DNA of 64,000 bases, taken from the NCBI GenBank assembly GCA_009840355.1, contig VXNZ01000023.1, positions 122,222 through 186,221 of the forward strand, given 5' to 3'. Under the pieces are notes generated by a model, which ran no database searches, was not told the DNA's origin, and worked only from the letters and a program-made list of their open reading frames with translations. The stretch is from Chloroflexota bacterium. GTDB taxonomy: Bacteria; Chloroflexota; Dehalococcoidia; Lucifugimonadales; JADFKI01. Both the position numbers and the translations under genes were made by a program. The first letter of the stretch is position 1. Each line of letters starts with the position of its first letter. Shown piece after piece: positions 35,560 through 44,036 of this stretch.

Positions 35560-36483
35560 CTACCAGGGTGCCGAAGCCGCAAGCCCACGTATCGAATTGC
35601 CGAATCCGGGTGTGGGCCTCTGCGGGTCGAGCGCGGCTCTGTGCCGATAGGGGACGGCTACGACCGCCACCTTCGCAAGCCTGCCTTTCCATATCACCGG
35701 CCTCGCAATGGCGGCAAGCGCGCCGTCCTCGTCATACTCGGCCCTGCCTGAGCCGGCCACGCGGTCGGCCAGGGAGCCGGACGTAGGTCGCCTTCCCCTA
35801 AGCGGAACGCCGCCTCGCGACCCGCGCAGCAACTCAGAGTGGGGTGTTCCGAAGCCCCGCGTCCGGCGCACGACCGTCGCCCGCAGCTCGGGCGGCTCAG
35901 TCCATCCCTCGGGGTCCGGTCCGTCGTCGCGGTGTCTCTCGTACAGGACCGTCATCAGCGGGAACTCGCTCACCACTTCTGCAAGTCTCAGCGTCACCGA
36001 TGCGTATGAGCAGCGGTACGCCCGTTGTAGGGCCAGCACGTCCAGCCCCGACGCCTCCGCCATGAGGGAGAACGTTCCGGGCTGCATCAGCACCGCCGCG
36101 GCGAAGCGGTCCGCCTGCCTACACACCCTCCTCCTCAACGGCGTGCCCGTTACCTGCTCGCACAGCGTCTCGCAGATGATCTCATAGGTCTCGTGGAGTA
36201 TCGTGTGCTCCTTAGCACCGTCCCACATGTCCTGGCAGTAGTAGATCTCGTAGCCCCCACCCCGCGTGCCGAAGTGGACGCCCTTCATCGAGTCCAGGTG
36301 CGCACCGGACACGGCGCCGAAACCGGCCTCCTGAAGCAGCGCCTTCAGCACGGGCATGGTTGGCCTGCCCGGTACTCCGAAGTGGCTCACGAACCGGGCG
36401 GCCACGCCCTCCGGGTCGATTGCGCCGCGGCCGTGGTCATCGTCCAGCAACTCGCGGCAGAAGTCATCTCTGGTTGCACTCAT
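35560..36483 (-). CDS. ImmA/IrrE-family metallopeptidase
   Basis: This 307-residue protein has the zinc-peptidase motif HTILHETYEIICE (HExxE, where the canonical ImmA motif is HExxH), followed by QADRFAAAVLMQPGTF, the conserved third-ligand helix of the family. In ICEBs1 the ImmA protease cleaves the ImmR repressor to switch on excision. Here an XRE repressor gene overlaps its start by 4 bases. The C-terminal 100 residues are Arg/Gly-rich and unrecognised. The HExxE variation could reduce zinc binding. Confidence 0.8.
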   Translation of the reverse strand: MSATRDDFCRELLDDDHGRGAIDPEGVAARFVSHFGVPGRPTMPVLKALLQEAGFGAVSGAHLDSMKGVHFGTRGGGYEIYYCQDMWDGAKEHTILHETYEIICETLCEQVTGTPLRRRVCRQADRFAAAVLMQPGTFSLMAEASGLDVLALQRAYRCSYASVTLRLAEVVSEFPLMTVLYERHRDDGPDPEGWTEPPELRATVVRRTRGFGTPHSELLRGSRGGVPLRGRRPTSGSLADRVAGSGRAEYDEDGALAAIARPVIWKGRLAKVAVVAVPYRHRAALDPQRPTPGFGNSIRGLAASAPW

Positions 36484-36908
36484 TCCAGCAGCCTCTTTCC
36501 GGTGAATCGTTCATACATCTCCACTATGAACCGCTTGGAGTTCGTGGACAGCGGCCCGTCGGGCCTGGTGCCCACGCGGAAGTCGGGGTCCGCCAGCACG
36601 TACTGGAAGGCACGCTCGACGTCCAGGGTCTCCCTGCTGTTTGGGGCCGGCTGGCCCGTGTGCCCTGCGCGCTTCAGCAGCTCTTCGCCGTCCACGTCGT
36701 ATGCTTTGGCCAGCTTGAGTACGAGGTTGCGCCCCGGCATCCTCTGTCCACGCTCGATCTGCGACAGGTACGAGCCTGAGACGCCGCAGAGCCGGTTCGC
36801 GTCCCGCAGGCTAAGCTCTCCCCTCAGCCGCTTGAGCAGAGTTCCGAAATCCTCGTTGCCTCCCATATCCCCATGCTCGGCGACATCCCTATCGTCATGC
36901 TCGACCAT
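36480..36908 (-). CDS. XRE-family HTH repressor (ImmR-like)
   Basis: This 142-residue protein has a helix-turn-helix GTLLKRLRGELSLRDANRLCGVSGSYLSQIERGQRMP (about residues 22-58) and a C-terminal region that could bind the peptidase. Its stop overlaps the ATG of the ImmA-like gene. This two-gene order is the standard control switch of integrative elements. GGGGAG lies before the ATG at 36908. Confidence 0.85.
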   Translation of the reverse strand: MVEHDDRDVAEHGDMGGNEDFGTLLKRLRGELSLRDANRLCGVSGSYLSQIERGQRMPGRNLVLKLAKAYDVDGEELLKRAGHTGQPAPNSRETLDVERAFQYVLADPDFRVGTRPDGPLSTNSKRFIVEMYERFTGKRLLE

Positions 36909-37185
36909 GATGCTCTCCCCCTGCCGTCATACCTGCGCGCAGTTCCGCGCACGGCTCGTCTGTTACAACACAGCTACATTGCCGCCATATTATTGTTACA
37001 TCAAAGCAAGCAATATGTCAATAAAAGGCGAATACGGGCTTCAGAGCATTGTCGATAGCTGGGTACTGTTGATACGATAGTGATTACAGAACACATTATC
37101 TAACACTGTGTTGAGTATACAACACCGGCGCGCCGAAGGCTATCCCCTCACAGTGCGCCAGACACCATTAGAGGGACAGGATCGC
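36909..37185. promoter_or_regulatory. Divergent regulatory spacer between the XRE repressor and the small-HTH operon
   Basis: This 277-base, more AT-rich spacer separates the leftward XRE-ImmA pair and the rightward HTH cluster. It must hold both promoters and the repressor's operators. The duplicated motif ACACAGCTACATTG / ACACATTATCTAACACTGTG was noted near 36968 and 37090, but no confident operator could be defined. Confidence 0.4.
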
Positions 37186-37359
37186 GTGAGTAAGAAGCGG
37201 AAGCGAAAGCTGACAGCCAGGCAGGAGCGGCAGCGCATCGACGGGCTAAGGATACTCGCCCGGATCATCGCTCGCCACTACCTGGACAATCCCCACCTCT
37301 ACCACAAAGACGAGGCAGGGGACGGCTCCCAGGCGGCCCAGAGGGAGGGCGCGGCGTGA
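37186..37359 (+). CDS. Small basic protein upstream of HTH gene
   Basis: This 57-residue product starts at a GTG (37186) with AGG upstream. It has a Lys/Arg-rich N-terminus (SKKRKRKLTARQERQRIDG) followed by a helical segment LRILARIIARHYLDNPHLYH. Its stop overlaps the next ATG by 4 bases. The function is unknown. A similarly placed short frame precedes the paralogous HTH gene at 59192-59434. Confidence 0.5.
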   Translation: MSKKRKRKLTARQERQRIDGLRILARIIARHYLDNPHLYHKDEAGDGSQAAQREGAA

Positions 37360-37595
37360 AACGCAGACAGCCTTCATCGCGGGTGAAGCTCAGGCCCGAC
37401 AGGGTGTGGGAGCTTCTGAACCGTCTCAACATGACGCAGAACGAACTGGCCTGTCTCGCCGGCATCTCGTCGGGCTACCTCTCTCAGCTGATGAGCGGCA
37501 CGCGCTGCCCGTCGGCTGAGGTTCGCAGGAAACTCATGGAGGTCCTCCGCATCACGAGCTTCGATGACCTGTTCATACTGGAGGTCGTATCGTGA
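37356..37595 (+). CDS. XRE-family HTH protein
   Basis: This 79-residue protein opens KRRQPSSRVKLRPDRVWELL and has an HTH NMTQNELACLAGISSGYLSQLMSGTRCPSAEVRRKL. It is a paralogue of the minus-strand gene at 59192-59434 (shared KRRQPSSRV, SQNELARLCGLSSGY- and FDELFLIE-like ends). Overlap on both sides (ATGA and GTGA) shows that it belongs to a tight operon of regulators. Confidence 0.82.
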   Translation: MKRRQPSSRVKLRPDRVWELLNRLNMTQNELACLAGISSGYLSQLMSGTRCPSAEVRRKLMEVLRITSFDDLFILEVVS

Positions 37596-37924
37596 GGCGC
37601 ACCTCGCTTCCTCCAGCCCACCTGATGTTCGCCGCGACCTTTCTGCCGGAGGACTTCCCCCGGCGCCTGGAGTGGTTCAAGGAGGTCAGCGGACTGACGT
37701 GGGACGGTCTGGCCGGTTGTCTTGCCGTGGACTCACGCCAGCTTCAGCGCTGGCGCAACGGCACGAAGCCGAGCTCGGACGGACTGTGCGCGCTTATCAA
37801 GCTGGCAGCCCATATCCCCGGCGGACTCTACATCCTGCTGGATATTTACGAGGTCCTGCCGCCGGTCGGGACGCTTCAGCAGCCCCTGGCGGCGGGATTC
37901 GGCCCGGGCCACCGGGGGGGCTAG
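37592..37924 (+). CDS. Small HTH protein (tandem paralogue 1)
   Basis: This 110-residue protein starts at a GTG inside the preceding stop (GTGA). The motif FPEDFPRRLEWFKEVSGLTWDGLAGCLAVDSRQLQRWRNGTKPS reads as an HTH with the recognition segment SRQLQRWRNG. It is clearly related to the next gene. A DNA-binding role is inferred. Confidence 0.72.
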   Translation: MRRTSLPPAHLMFAATFLPEDFPRRLEWFKEVSGLTWDGLAGCLAVDSRQLQRWRNGTKPSSDGLCALIKLAAHIPGGLYILLDIYEVLPPVGTLQQPLAAGFGPGHRGG

Positions 37925-37927
37925 TAC

Positions 37928-38218
37928 GTGGGAACGCAGCGCATGGTCCACCGTCCTTTCGAGTTCGAGTTCCCGCCGGACTTTGCCGACCGGTTGACAC
38001 GCTTCAAGGAGGCGAGCGGTCTGAGTTGGAGGGCGATTGCGCGTATGCTCGGCGTCAGCCCGTCACGGCTCAGGCAATGGCGCAACAAGGGCGTTCTTCC
38101 CAGCCTCGACCACCTGTTCCTCCTGCTGCTCATCGCCGAGCGCATGGGGCTTCGCGAGATCCTGATGTGGCACGAACGGGACCTGCCCAGTGGTTTCGAC
38201 CCGAAGGAGATGAGGTAG
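37928..38218 (+). CDS. Small HTH protein (tandem paralogue 2)
   Basis: This 96-residue protein starts at a GTG (37928), 3 bases after the previous stop. It has FPPDFADRLTRFKEASGLSWRAIARMLGVSPSRLRQWRNKGVLPS, aligned residue for residue with the preceding protein. The pair look like a tandem duplication of a minimal Cro/C1-type HTH. This is the last gene of the operon. Confidence 0.72.
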   Translation: MGTQRMVHRPFEFEFPPDFADRLTRFKEASGLSWRAIARMLGVSPSRLRQWRNKGVLPSLDHLFLLLLIAERMGLREILMWHERDLPSGFDPKEMR

Positions 38219-38564
38219 CGAGGCGGGTGACCGTCATGGGCCTCAATGGAGACACATAGTCTTAGGTCTCCTCATTAAGAGAGACAGGCCGCAGGAATAC
38301 CTGATGGCGAGATTGCAGGAAACCGCAGTCTAAGGACACCATAGGGTTCCCGGCAGTAATCCGCGCGAGCCCCACGTCGCAGTGAACGCGGTTCTGGATG
38401 CACTGCCAGACGCCCTAGGTGACCCACTCTGGTATCCATCATGGTGTTATCTCCGCGCGATACCCCGTCAAGTTGAAGAGGCTTAGCCATAGACAGGTGG
38501 CCTCGATTAGACTATCGGCGTTAATTCCAACCATTCCTGCTCCCCTGCCGGAGAGTTCGGCCTG
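38219..38564. other. Non-coding spacer at the left edge of the defence cargo
   Basis: These 346 bases contain no credible gene. Base composition changes here from GC-rich to visibly more AT-rich, marking the left edge of the cargo block. GGAGAG, which serves kwaA, lies at its right end. Confidence 0.5.
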
Positions 38565-39096
38565 ATGAATTTCCTTGCCAAAATGCTCCTCGTTTGTACT
38601 TCCCTCTCCCCAGTACTCTGGGTTATGGGAGTGCAGCAATATGAGCAGGGTGTGTATTGGCTATGTTGGGTTCCATGGATTCTTGTTGGTGTGCTGTTGG
38701 TCGTCATCTGCGGTACGTTGCTGAAGTACATGTCTAGAAAGGCTACACCAGTTTTACATTGGGGAATTTGAACGCCGCGACCAAGAGTTGCTGACGTATC
38801 TGTTCATTTATCTCTTGCCATTTCTCAGATCAGTGAGTCCGACATTTTCTAGCGGTTGGCTTACCAGCGGTCTCGTTCTAGCTATCATCATCATAGCCAT
38901 CGCGCAGACCGGAGCCTTTCACTTTAACCCGATAATGCGCCTGTTCTTGGGATACCGTTTCTACTCCGTACGGAGCAGTCTTGGAGTGTCCTATCTTCTG
39001 ATCAGCAAGAGAAACCTGCGCCGACCTGGGCAGGAGATTCAAACAGTTAGCCTATCTCAAGGCGTCCGTCTGCACATAGGAGACACGAATGCTTGA
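38565..39096 (+). pseudogene. kwaA: Kiwa defence protein KwaA-like, frameshifted
   Basis: Two frames, 38565-38771 and the one containing 38788-39096, join into one 176-residue, four-helix membrane protein if one G is removed from the GGGG run at 38761-38764. The text then reads TPVLHWEFERRDQELLTYLF. The second half carries YLFIYLLPFL, FNPIMRLFLGYRFYSV and YLLISKR, typical of KwaA-type membrane proteins. KwaA is the membrane sensor of the Kiwa anti-phage system. The shift could be a real inactivating mutation, phase variation or a base-calling error. The gene overlaps kwaB by 8 bases. Confidence 0.72.
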
Positions 39097-39979
39097 AAAC
39101 TTCCACCTAAGCGCTATCGTCAAACGGAGGCGAGAGGAGCCGTGCTTGATGCACATCCCTCTCAGAATGGACTTACAGAATGAACTCGCCGAAGGCTGGA
39201 CTGGGCAGTTAGATGGTTTCCTCAATGGAATCGAGGTCGTCGAGTTCGACCCGGGGTACAATCCTGAAAGACATGAGCGGTTTCGTATATCGGGCTACGA
39301 ACTCCCAGTTTGGTTGCAAGGAGAAACTAGCCTGACCGTTACGCAACTAGAGCGGGTGGACAACAACTTGGCGTCAGTCAACTCCATCAAGGGAACCGTA
39401 GGATTGGCCCGCGACGATCAAGGCGATGATCTCTTGCTGTTCCAGAACTTCACCCCTTCAAAAGTGATCCGTCCCGGTGGGCTTCACCTGTTTCTCGACG
39501 GGAGCGATTACGTTAGCAACAAGCAACCAGGATTGACACTTGACTCTAGCTTGCAGGCTGTTTATCGAGATTCTACAGGCGAGCTTATGTTCCGAAATTT
39601 TCGTACAGTTAATACTTTCCTGCCACTGGCCGATTTCTACGAAGAGGCATCTGAACAGGCAATCCTAGAAATAATGGATCATGACAGCCTCGCAGTTGAA
39701 AGACCAGAGGCCCTGGCAACCAAGGCTGACCAGTGGTTCCGCAAGCGATTCGCCCTGCTCAGAGATTCCGATGTGCTCAGCCAGTTCTCACCCCAATATC
39801 TCAAATTGCTCTCCCAAGGACATGAGGCTGCGATAGAGTTAGACCAGAGCGGGAAGATCATATTCCCCTCCGAAAAAGTGGAGGCGAAGAGGTTGCTACA
39901 GTTCCTAGTTGAGGAGCGATTCCTGGGTCCAATTACTCAGACACTCTATGAGACAAATTCAAAACGCCCTGCGACATAG
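39089..39979 (+). CDS. kwaB: Kiwa defence protein KwaB-like (DUF4868)
   Basis: This 296-residue protein fits DUF4868. It has a central RPGGLHLFLDGSDYVSNKQPG-type beta region, then LDSSLQAVYRDSTGELMFRNFRTVNTFLPLADFYEEASEQAILEIM and a helical C-terminus. KwaB is the DNA-binding effector that works with KwaA after phage infection. The ATG overlaps the KwaA stop, giving the standard two-gene order. Assignment rests on domain pattern and neighbour order, not on a database search. Confidence 0.75.
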   Translation: MLENFHLSAIVKRRREEPCLMHIPLRMDLQNELAEGWTGQLDGFLNGIEVVEFDPGYNPERHERFRISGYELPVWLQGETSLTVTQLERVDNNLASVNSIKGTVGLARDDQGDDLLLFQNFTPSKVIRPGGLHLFLDGSDYVSNKQPGLTLDSSLQAVYRDSTGELMFRNFRTVNTFLPLADFYEEASEQAILEIMDHDSLAVERPEALATKADQWFRKRFALLRDSDVLSQFSPQYLKLLSQGHEAAIELDQSGKIIFPSEKVEAKRLLQFLVEERFLGPITQTLYETNSKRPAT

Positions 39980-40443
39980 ACCCTTTGGTTCATGAGATTG
40001 ACCGTTCATCAAACTAGCCACCCTCACTCTGGGTCATGTCCCCACCTGAGAATCAGACTCGTTGCCCATTCGTTGCCACTTCAGCCTTGAGAGAATCTGT
40101 TGTGGTTCGACCTTAGGGGTGAGGTTCCTACTTTTCGGGCAAAGCCGGAATCAGGTCGTTTTCATGTAATCCCCCGCTGCGATAACCCGGGTTCAGCGTG
40201 GGTTATCCACATAGCATTTTGAGGAAAAGCACCGTCAACCGAGTTTTGCACTTCCTTCCAAGCCTGAGTTGTATGGCTTTTGATACTTGGCGCTGGTAAG
40301 ATGAGGCTTGGTGGCGCTCGCCCAAAATTCTCAGGCTTTACAAGAGTGAGGCTGTATGAATCCGACGCTGGCGCGGGCAGAATCCATACCCAAGATACAC
40401 TAACGGAGGGCACCATCTTGCAGATTCGGCGAGCCTCAATGAT
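39980..40443. other. Non-coding spacer between Kiwa and the R-M genes
   Basis: These 464 bases contain no supported gene on either strand; the short minus-strand frame here looks like chance. The spacer probably carries the R-M promoter, but no clear hexamers or controller-protein boxes were found. Confidence 0.4.
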
Positions 40444-41691
40444 ATGCTCATGAACGAAACATTTGCCACGACTTACTTGGACCGGGAGTCTATCCCCCAG
40501 AGCAGCTTGGACATCGCCAATCGGGTGCGCACCAACATGCTTCCGTGGGCTGGTCAATTCTCACCGCAATTGGTTGAGGAGTTGCTGTTAGCCTATGGCC
40601 AGCAGACGGGGATCGTCATGGATCCTTTCGTCGGAAGCGGCACTTCGCTTGTTGAATCAGCGCGGCTAGGGAAGTCGGCGTGGGGAAGCGACATTAATCC
40701 AGCAGCCGCTATCCTCGCGCGAGTCTATGCCTTAGTCAGTGTCAGCCTGAAAAATAGGGAATCGGCGCTAAACTCACTGGGTAGTCGTCTCAACGAGGCA
40801 TTCGGGCCAGGCAATGGTCCATTGTTCGTGGAACCGGATTCAGCGGAAATGAGTCGACCAGAGCAGGAGTCTGCTCTCACAAAGCTATGGGACGAATCCA
40901 GTCCAGGAGTTTCCCGTATTTTGGCGGCGGCACTCATTGTACTATGCGACTTCCATCAGAGGGACTTGAGCCCGGATAAGATCTTTAGGATTTGGCTTCG
41001 CCTAGCAGAAACGGCGCGGTCGCTACCCGTGTCAAGTGGATCAGTTGTTGTATATCAGGCGGATGCAAGGGCATTACCTGCCGAAACGAATTCGGTCGAT
41101 ATGGTACTGACGTCGCCACCTTACATAAATGTTCACAATTACCACCAAAAATACCGTCGATCCGTGGAGGCTCTCGGCTGGAATGTATTGAGCCTTGCCC
41201 CTTCAGAAATTGGATCGAACCGTCAGAACCGAGGAAACCGATTCCTTACCGTTATTCAGTACGCGCTAGACATGGTTCTGGCGATTCGTGAAATGGCGCG
41301 AGTTACGAAGCCAGAATCCCGCTTGATCCTCGTGCTTGGGCGAGAATCCACAGTGCGCGGCGTGCCCTTCTTCAACGGGGAGCTAGTTGCCGAACTGGCT
41401 GTCCGAGGCGTCGGGCTGGAAAACGACCGACGTCAGGAGCGCAAGTTCGTCAATCGCTACGGCAATAGGATCCGAGAAGACATCCTGCATTTCCGCACGT
41501 CCTCGGAAATACCAGACGAAGGAATCTGTTTGGCCGCCGCCCGCGATATTGCGAGTAAGACACTTTCGGTAACCCGTCAATTGACCGAGACCGATGCACG
41601 GGACGGTATTGACGACGCTTTGGAGCGAATTGATCTCGTGTCACCCTCTCCGTTTCCGACGGATGAGATCCTTTCTCAGGTGTCGTCATGA
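40444..41691 (+). CDS. DNA methyltransferase of a type II R-M system (TSPPY class)
   Basis: This 415-residue methyltransferase has the AdoMet motif DPFVGSGTS at residues 60-68 and the catalytic motif TSPPY at 223-227 (LTSPPYINVHNYHQKYRR). The SPPY form is typical of N4-cytosine methylases, though adenine methylation cannot be excluded. The order motif IV after motif I is the beta-type arrangement. The final ATGA overlaps the start of the endonuclease gene. It should protect host DNA at the endonuclease site. Confidence 0.88.
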   Translation: MLMNETFATTYLDRESIPQSSLDIANRVRTNMLPWAGQFSPQLVEELLLAYGQQTGIVMDPFVGSGTSLVESARLGKSAWGSDINPAAAILARVYALVSVSLKNRESALNSLGSRLNEAFGPGNGPLFVEPDSAEMSRPEQESALTKLWDESSPGVSRILAAALIVLCDFHQRDLSPDKIFRIWLRLAETARSLPVSSGSVVVYQADARALPAETNSVDMVLTSPPYINVHNYHQKYRRSVEALGWNVLSLAPSEIGSNRQNRGNRFLTVIQYALDMVLAIREMARVTKPESRLILVLGRESTVRGVPFFNGELVAELAVRGVGLENDRRQERKFVNRYGNRIREDILHFRTSSEIPDEGICLAAARDIASKTLSVTRQLTETDARDGIDDALERIDLVSPSPFPTDEILSQVSS

Positions 41692-42608
41692 CTAAGCCCC
41701 TCCCTACACCACACGCAGATAAGCTCCAAGCTCTGTTGGGGAACCGAAACCTGCCGGATGCTGACAAGCCTCGCGTCGGTGAAGCCGTCGATAGATACAA
41801 TCACTGGATAGAAGAGATCAAGCAAGTCAAGGGTGAGGGTGACGGGTTAGTAGAGCCCTTGGTAGACTCTCTCAATCGCTACCGTAAATGGCTTGATCTA
41901 GACCTAATATTCGACAGCTCAGAAAACTTCCTGCACCGTCAACGGGGTCAACTGAAGCTCGACAACTCGGTTCTTGAAGAATTCTTGCCTTGGCTGGTAA
42001 AGCGGAGATTCGCTGACCAGACCGCTGATACCGGCCTGAGTTTGGGGCCGACGAATGCCTTCTCCCAGTTGAGTTTCGACTCCGACCCGTTGAACCGGAC
42101 AAATGGGGGCGGGATGACTATCCGCTCCAAGGACCATGATTTCGCTGTGGCACTCCCATTGTTCCTCAAGGCCTCACATAGCGAAGACTTCAGGGACTCT
42201 CGGCAGGCGAGGACGAATTTGGCGTACTTTGCCGTTGAAATCAAGACTAATCTTGACAAGACAATGTTCCAGGAAGCGAGTGCGACTGCCTACGACCTCA
42301 AGCTCGCGTTGCCTAGTTCAAAGTACTTTCTCCTGTGCGAGTGGCTGGACATGACTCCTATTAGTACCGCCGTGACTGCCATCGAGGAAGTCGTCGTTTT
42401 ACGCAAGGCCAAACGCTTGTCTGCGAATATCCGGGGCAACTTTGCGTCGGCAAGAGGCAGAGCGGAGAACAGAGTTACATTCGAGCGACACTTAGACGAT
42501 CATCCCTTCGCACTAGATGCCTTCAGACGCTTCTTGTGGCATCTCGATCAACTCTTGAGCAGTGGAAGCGGTGATGAACAGCAAGCTCTCGAGCGGGGTT
42601 GGTTCTGA
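41688..42608 (+). CDS. Bpu10I-family restriction endonuclease
   Basis: This 306-residue protein contains DKPRVGEAVDRYNHWI, DLDLIFDSSENFLHRQRGQLKLDNSVLEEFLPWLV and the PD-(D/E)XK core YFAVEIKTNLDKTMFQEA (Glu184, Lys186). These blocks define the Bpu10I-type restriction endonuclease family. The prototype cuts an asymmetric CCTNAGC site as a heterodimer; here one gene of this type is seen, so a related but not identical specificity is likely. Translation is coupled to the methylase by a 4-base overlap. Confidence 0.85.
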   Translation: MTKPLPTPHADKLQALLGNRNLPDADKPRVGEAVDRYNHWIEEIKQVKGEGDGLVEPLVDSLNRYRKWLDLDLIFDSSENFLHRQRGQLKLDNSVLEEFLPWLVKRRFADQTADTGLSLGPTNAFSQLSFDSDPLNRTNGGGMTIRSKDHDFAVALPLFLKASHSEDFRDSRQARTNLAYFAVEIKTNLDKTMFQEASATAYDLKLALPSSKYFLLCEWLDMTPISTAVTAIEEVVVLRKAKRLSANIRGNFASARGRAENRVTFERHLDDHPFALDAFRRFLWHLDQLLSSGSGDEQQALERGWF

Positions 42609-43072
42609 TTCCTTTCTAAGTGTATCGCTTGGCGATTAAGTGGAAACCGGTACAAGTCGAGCCGATCACGTTTCTTGCTAGCTCTCATCGCCTGACGATG
42701 CCCTATGGCCCTCCGGCGCCATTTGCTGCTGTGGATCGTTGGGTGGGACCCGCTTGTTGAACTTGACGAAGACGAGCATGGTGGGGTGTGTATGGCGCCG
42801 GCCTATCATGGGACGTTCTCCTGGACGGTTGAACTGGTGAGTCCACTGTATCGCGCCAACATGGGAAACGAGGCCTTAAGCCGCTTTCTCGGCAGCCTGT
42901 TAGGTATGTGCGGATTATGCCGGTGCGATGGGCCTGACGGGTAGGCGTCACAGCCCGCGTGCTAAAATGACTTGATGAGCTGTTCTGGGTCAAGCGAAGG
43001 GCAAACTTAAGCTCATGCTTGGCTTTGGTCAAGATAGGTATTACAGGAATTACTCTTGTAAAGGTGGAAGTC
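42609..43072. other. Non-coding spacer between R-M and AbiTii genes
   Basis: These 464 bases contain only weak frames (for example 42705-42944), which I could not support as genes. Their composition lies between that of the cargo and that of the rest of the element. Nothing else was recognised. Confidence 0.4.
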
Positions 43073-43966
43073 ATGAGTCTACTAGATGAGATTCGTTCCG
43101 ACCTGGTAAACGAATCAGCGGACATTTCAAATACACTCAGAAAGGCAAAGATACTCGCAAGTGCCATGGGGCTACCGGAATTTCGTGAGTGGGTGGATAG
43201 CGAGCTTAGCGGATACACGGACATGGATAAGGTTCCAAGCTACAGGAGGGTTCGCCCGACCAATCTGGGGACGTTCTCTGGCCCTTTTCAAGGTGGGGTG
43301 AAGAACATGGTGCTTCCTACCTACAATTTGCCAGACGAAATTAGGGAGTTCGCGGAGAACCTCATCTTCTTTGATGGTGTGGGTGCGCTGGAGGCTCAAG
43401 GAACAAGCACGCATCAACGGAAGTGGCCACAGGAGATGGTGATGCTCGCCCAGGATAGCATACAGATGACAGGAGGTATGGTTCTTGTAGATGCACACCA
43501 ACCGGTCCCTGCTTACGTCATCTCCGGGGTTCTTGACCAAGTCAAGAATAGGCTCCTAGATTTTGTACTGGGACTTCAGGAAAGCAATGTGACTTCTGAG
43601 GACCTGGATAATCGCTCCGTTGAGCGTGAAGTCGCTCGGAATCTCTTCAACATAAACATCTACGGTGACCGAAATATCGTAGCGAGCGGCGAACAGGTGA
43701 ATCAGCGAGTCGAGACTGTGCAAGAGGGTGACATTGACTCCCTAGTAAGTGTGCTCCGCGAGTTCAACATCAACGATAAAGACCTCAGTGAACTAAAGAG
43801 CGCTATTTCCGCAGACCCTAGTGCCCCCGGAAGTAATTATGGTCCGAAGGTGCGAGAGTGGCTGGGAGGAATGATTTCGAAGGCGGCGTCGAGCACTTGG
43901 AACGTCGGGCTACAAACCGCCTCCAAAGTGTTGACGGAAGCCCTCAACGGCTATTACGGTCTCTGA
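43073..43966 (+). CDS. AbiTii-domain protein, probable abortive-infection component
   Basis: This 297-residue protein starts MSLLDEIRSDLVNESADISN and continues TLRKAKILASAMGLPEFREWVDSELSGYTDMDKVPSYRRV, the N-terminal AbiTii domain (residues 1-60). A middle beta-rich part contains NLFNINIYGDRNIVASGEQVNQ. The C-terminal helical part resembles the repeat region found in other AbiTii proteins. AbiTii genes cluster with defence systems; the mechanism is not known. GGTGG lies upstream of the ATG at 43073. The frame is open to 43019, but that extension has no ribosome-binding site. Confidence 0.78.
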   Translation: MSLLDEIRSDLVNESADISNTLRKAKILASAMGLPEFREWVDSELSGYTDMDKVPSYRRVRPTNLGTFSGPFQGGVKNMVLPTYNLPDEIREFAENLIFFDGVGALEAQGTSTHQRKWPQEMVMLAQDSIQMTGGMVLVDAHQPVPAYVISGVLDQVKNRLLDFVLGLQESNVTSEDLDNRSVEREVARNLFNINIYGDRNIVASGEQVNQRVETVQEGDIDSLVSVLREFNINDKDLSELKSAISADPSAPGSNYGPKVREWLGGMISKAASSTWNVGLQTASKVLTEALNGYYGL

Positions 43967-44036
43967 GATCGAGCGGGTTTGCCTAACTCCTTATTGATGA
44001 CTTACTTTGGCGGATAACCCATTATCCGTCGTCCCA

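Noticed and set aside
42705..42944. 79-codon plus-strand frame between R-M and AbiTii genes
   Set aside because: No ribosome-binding site, no domain, and no coupling to a neighbour; possibly debris of an older gene.
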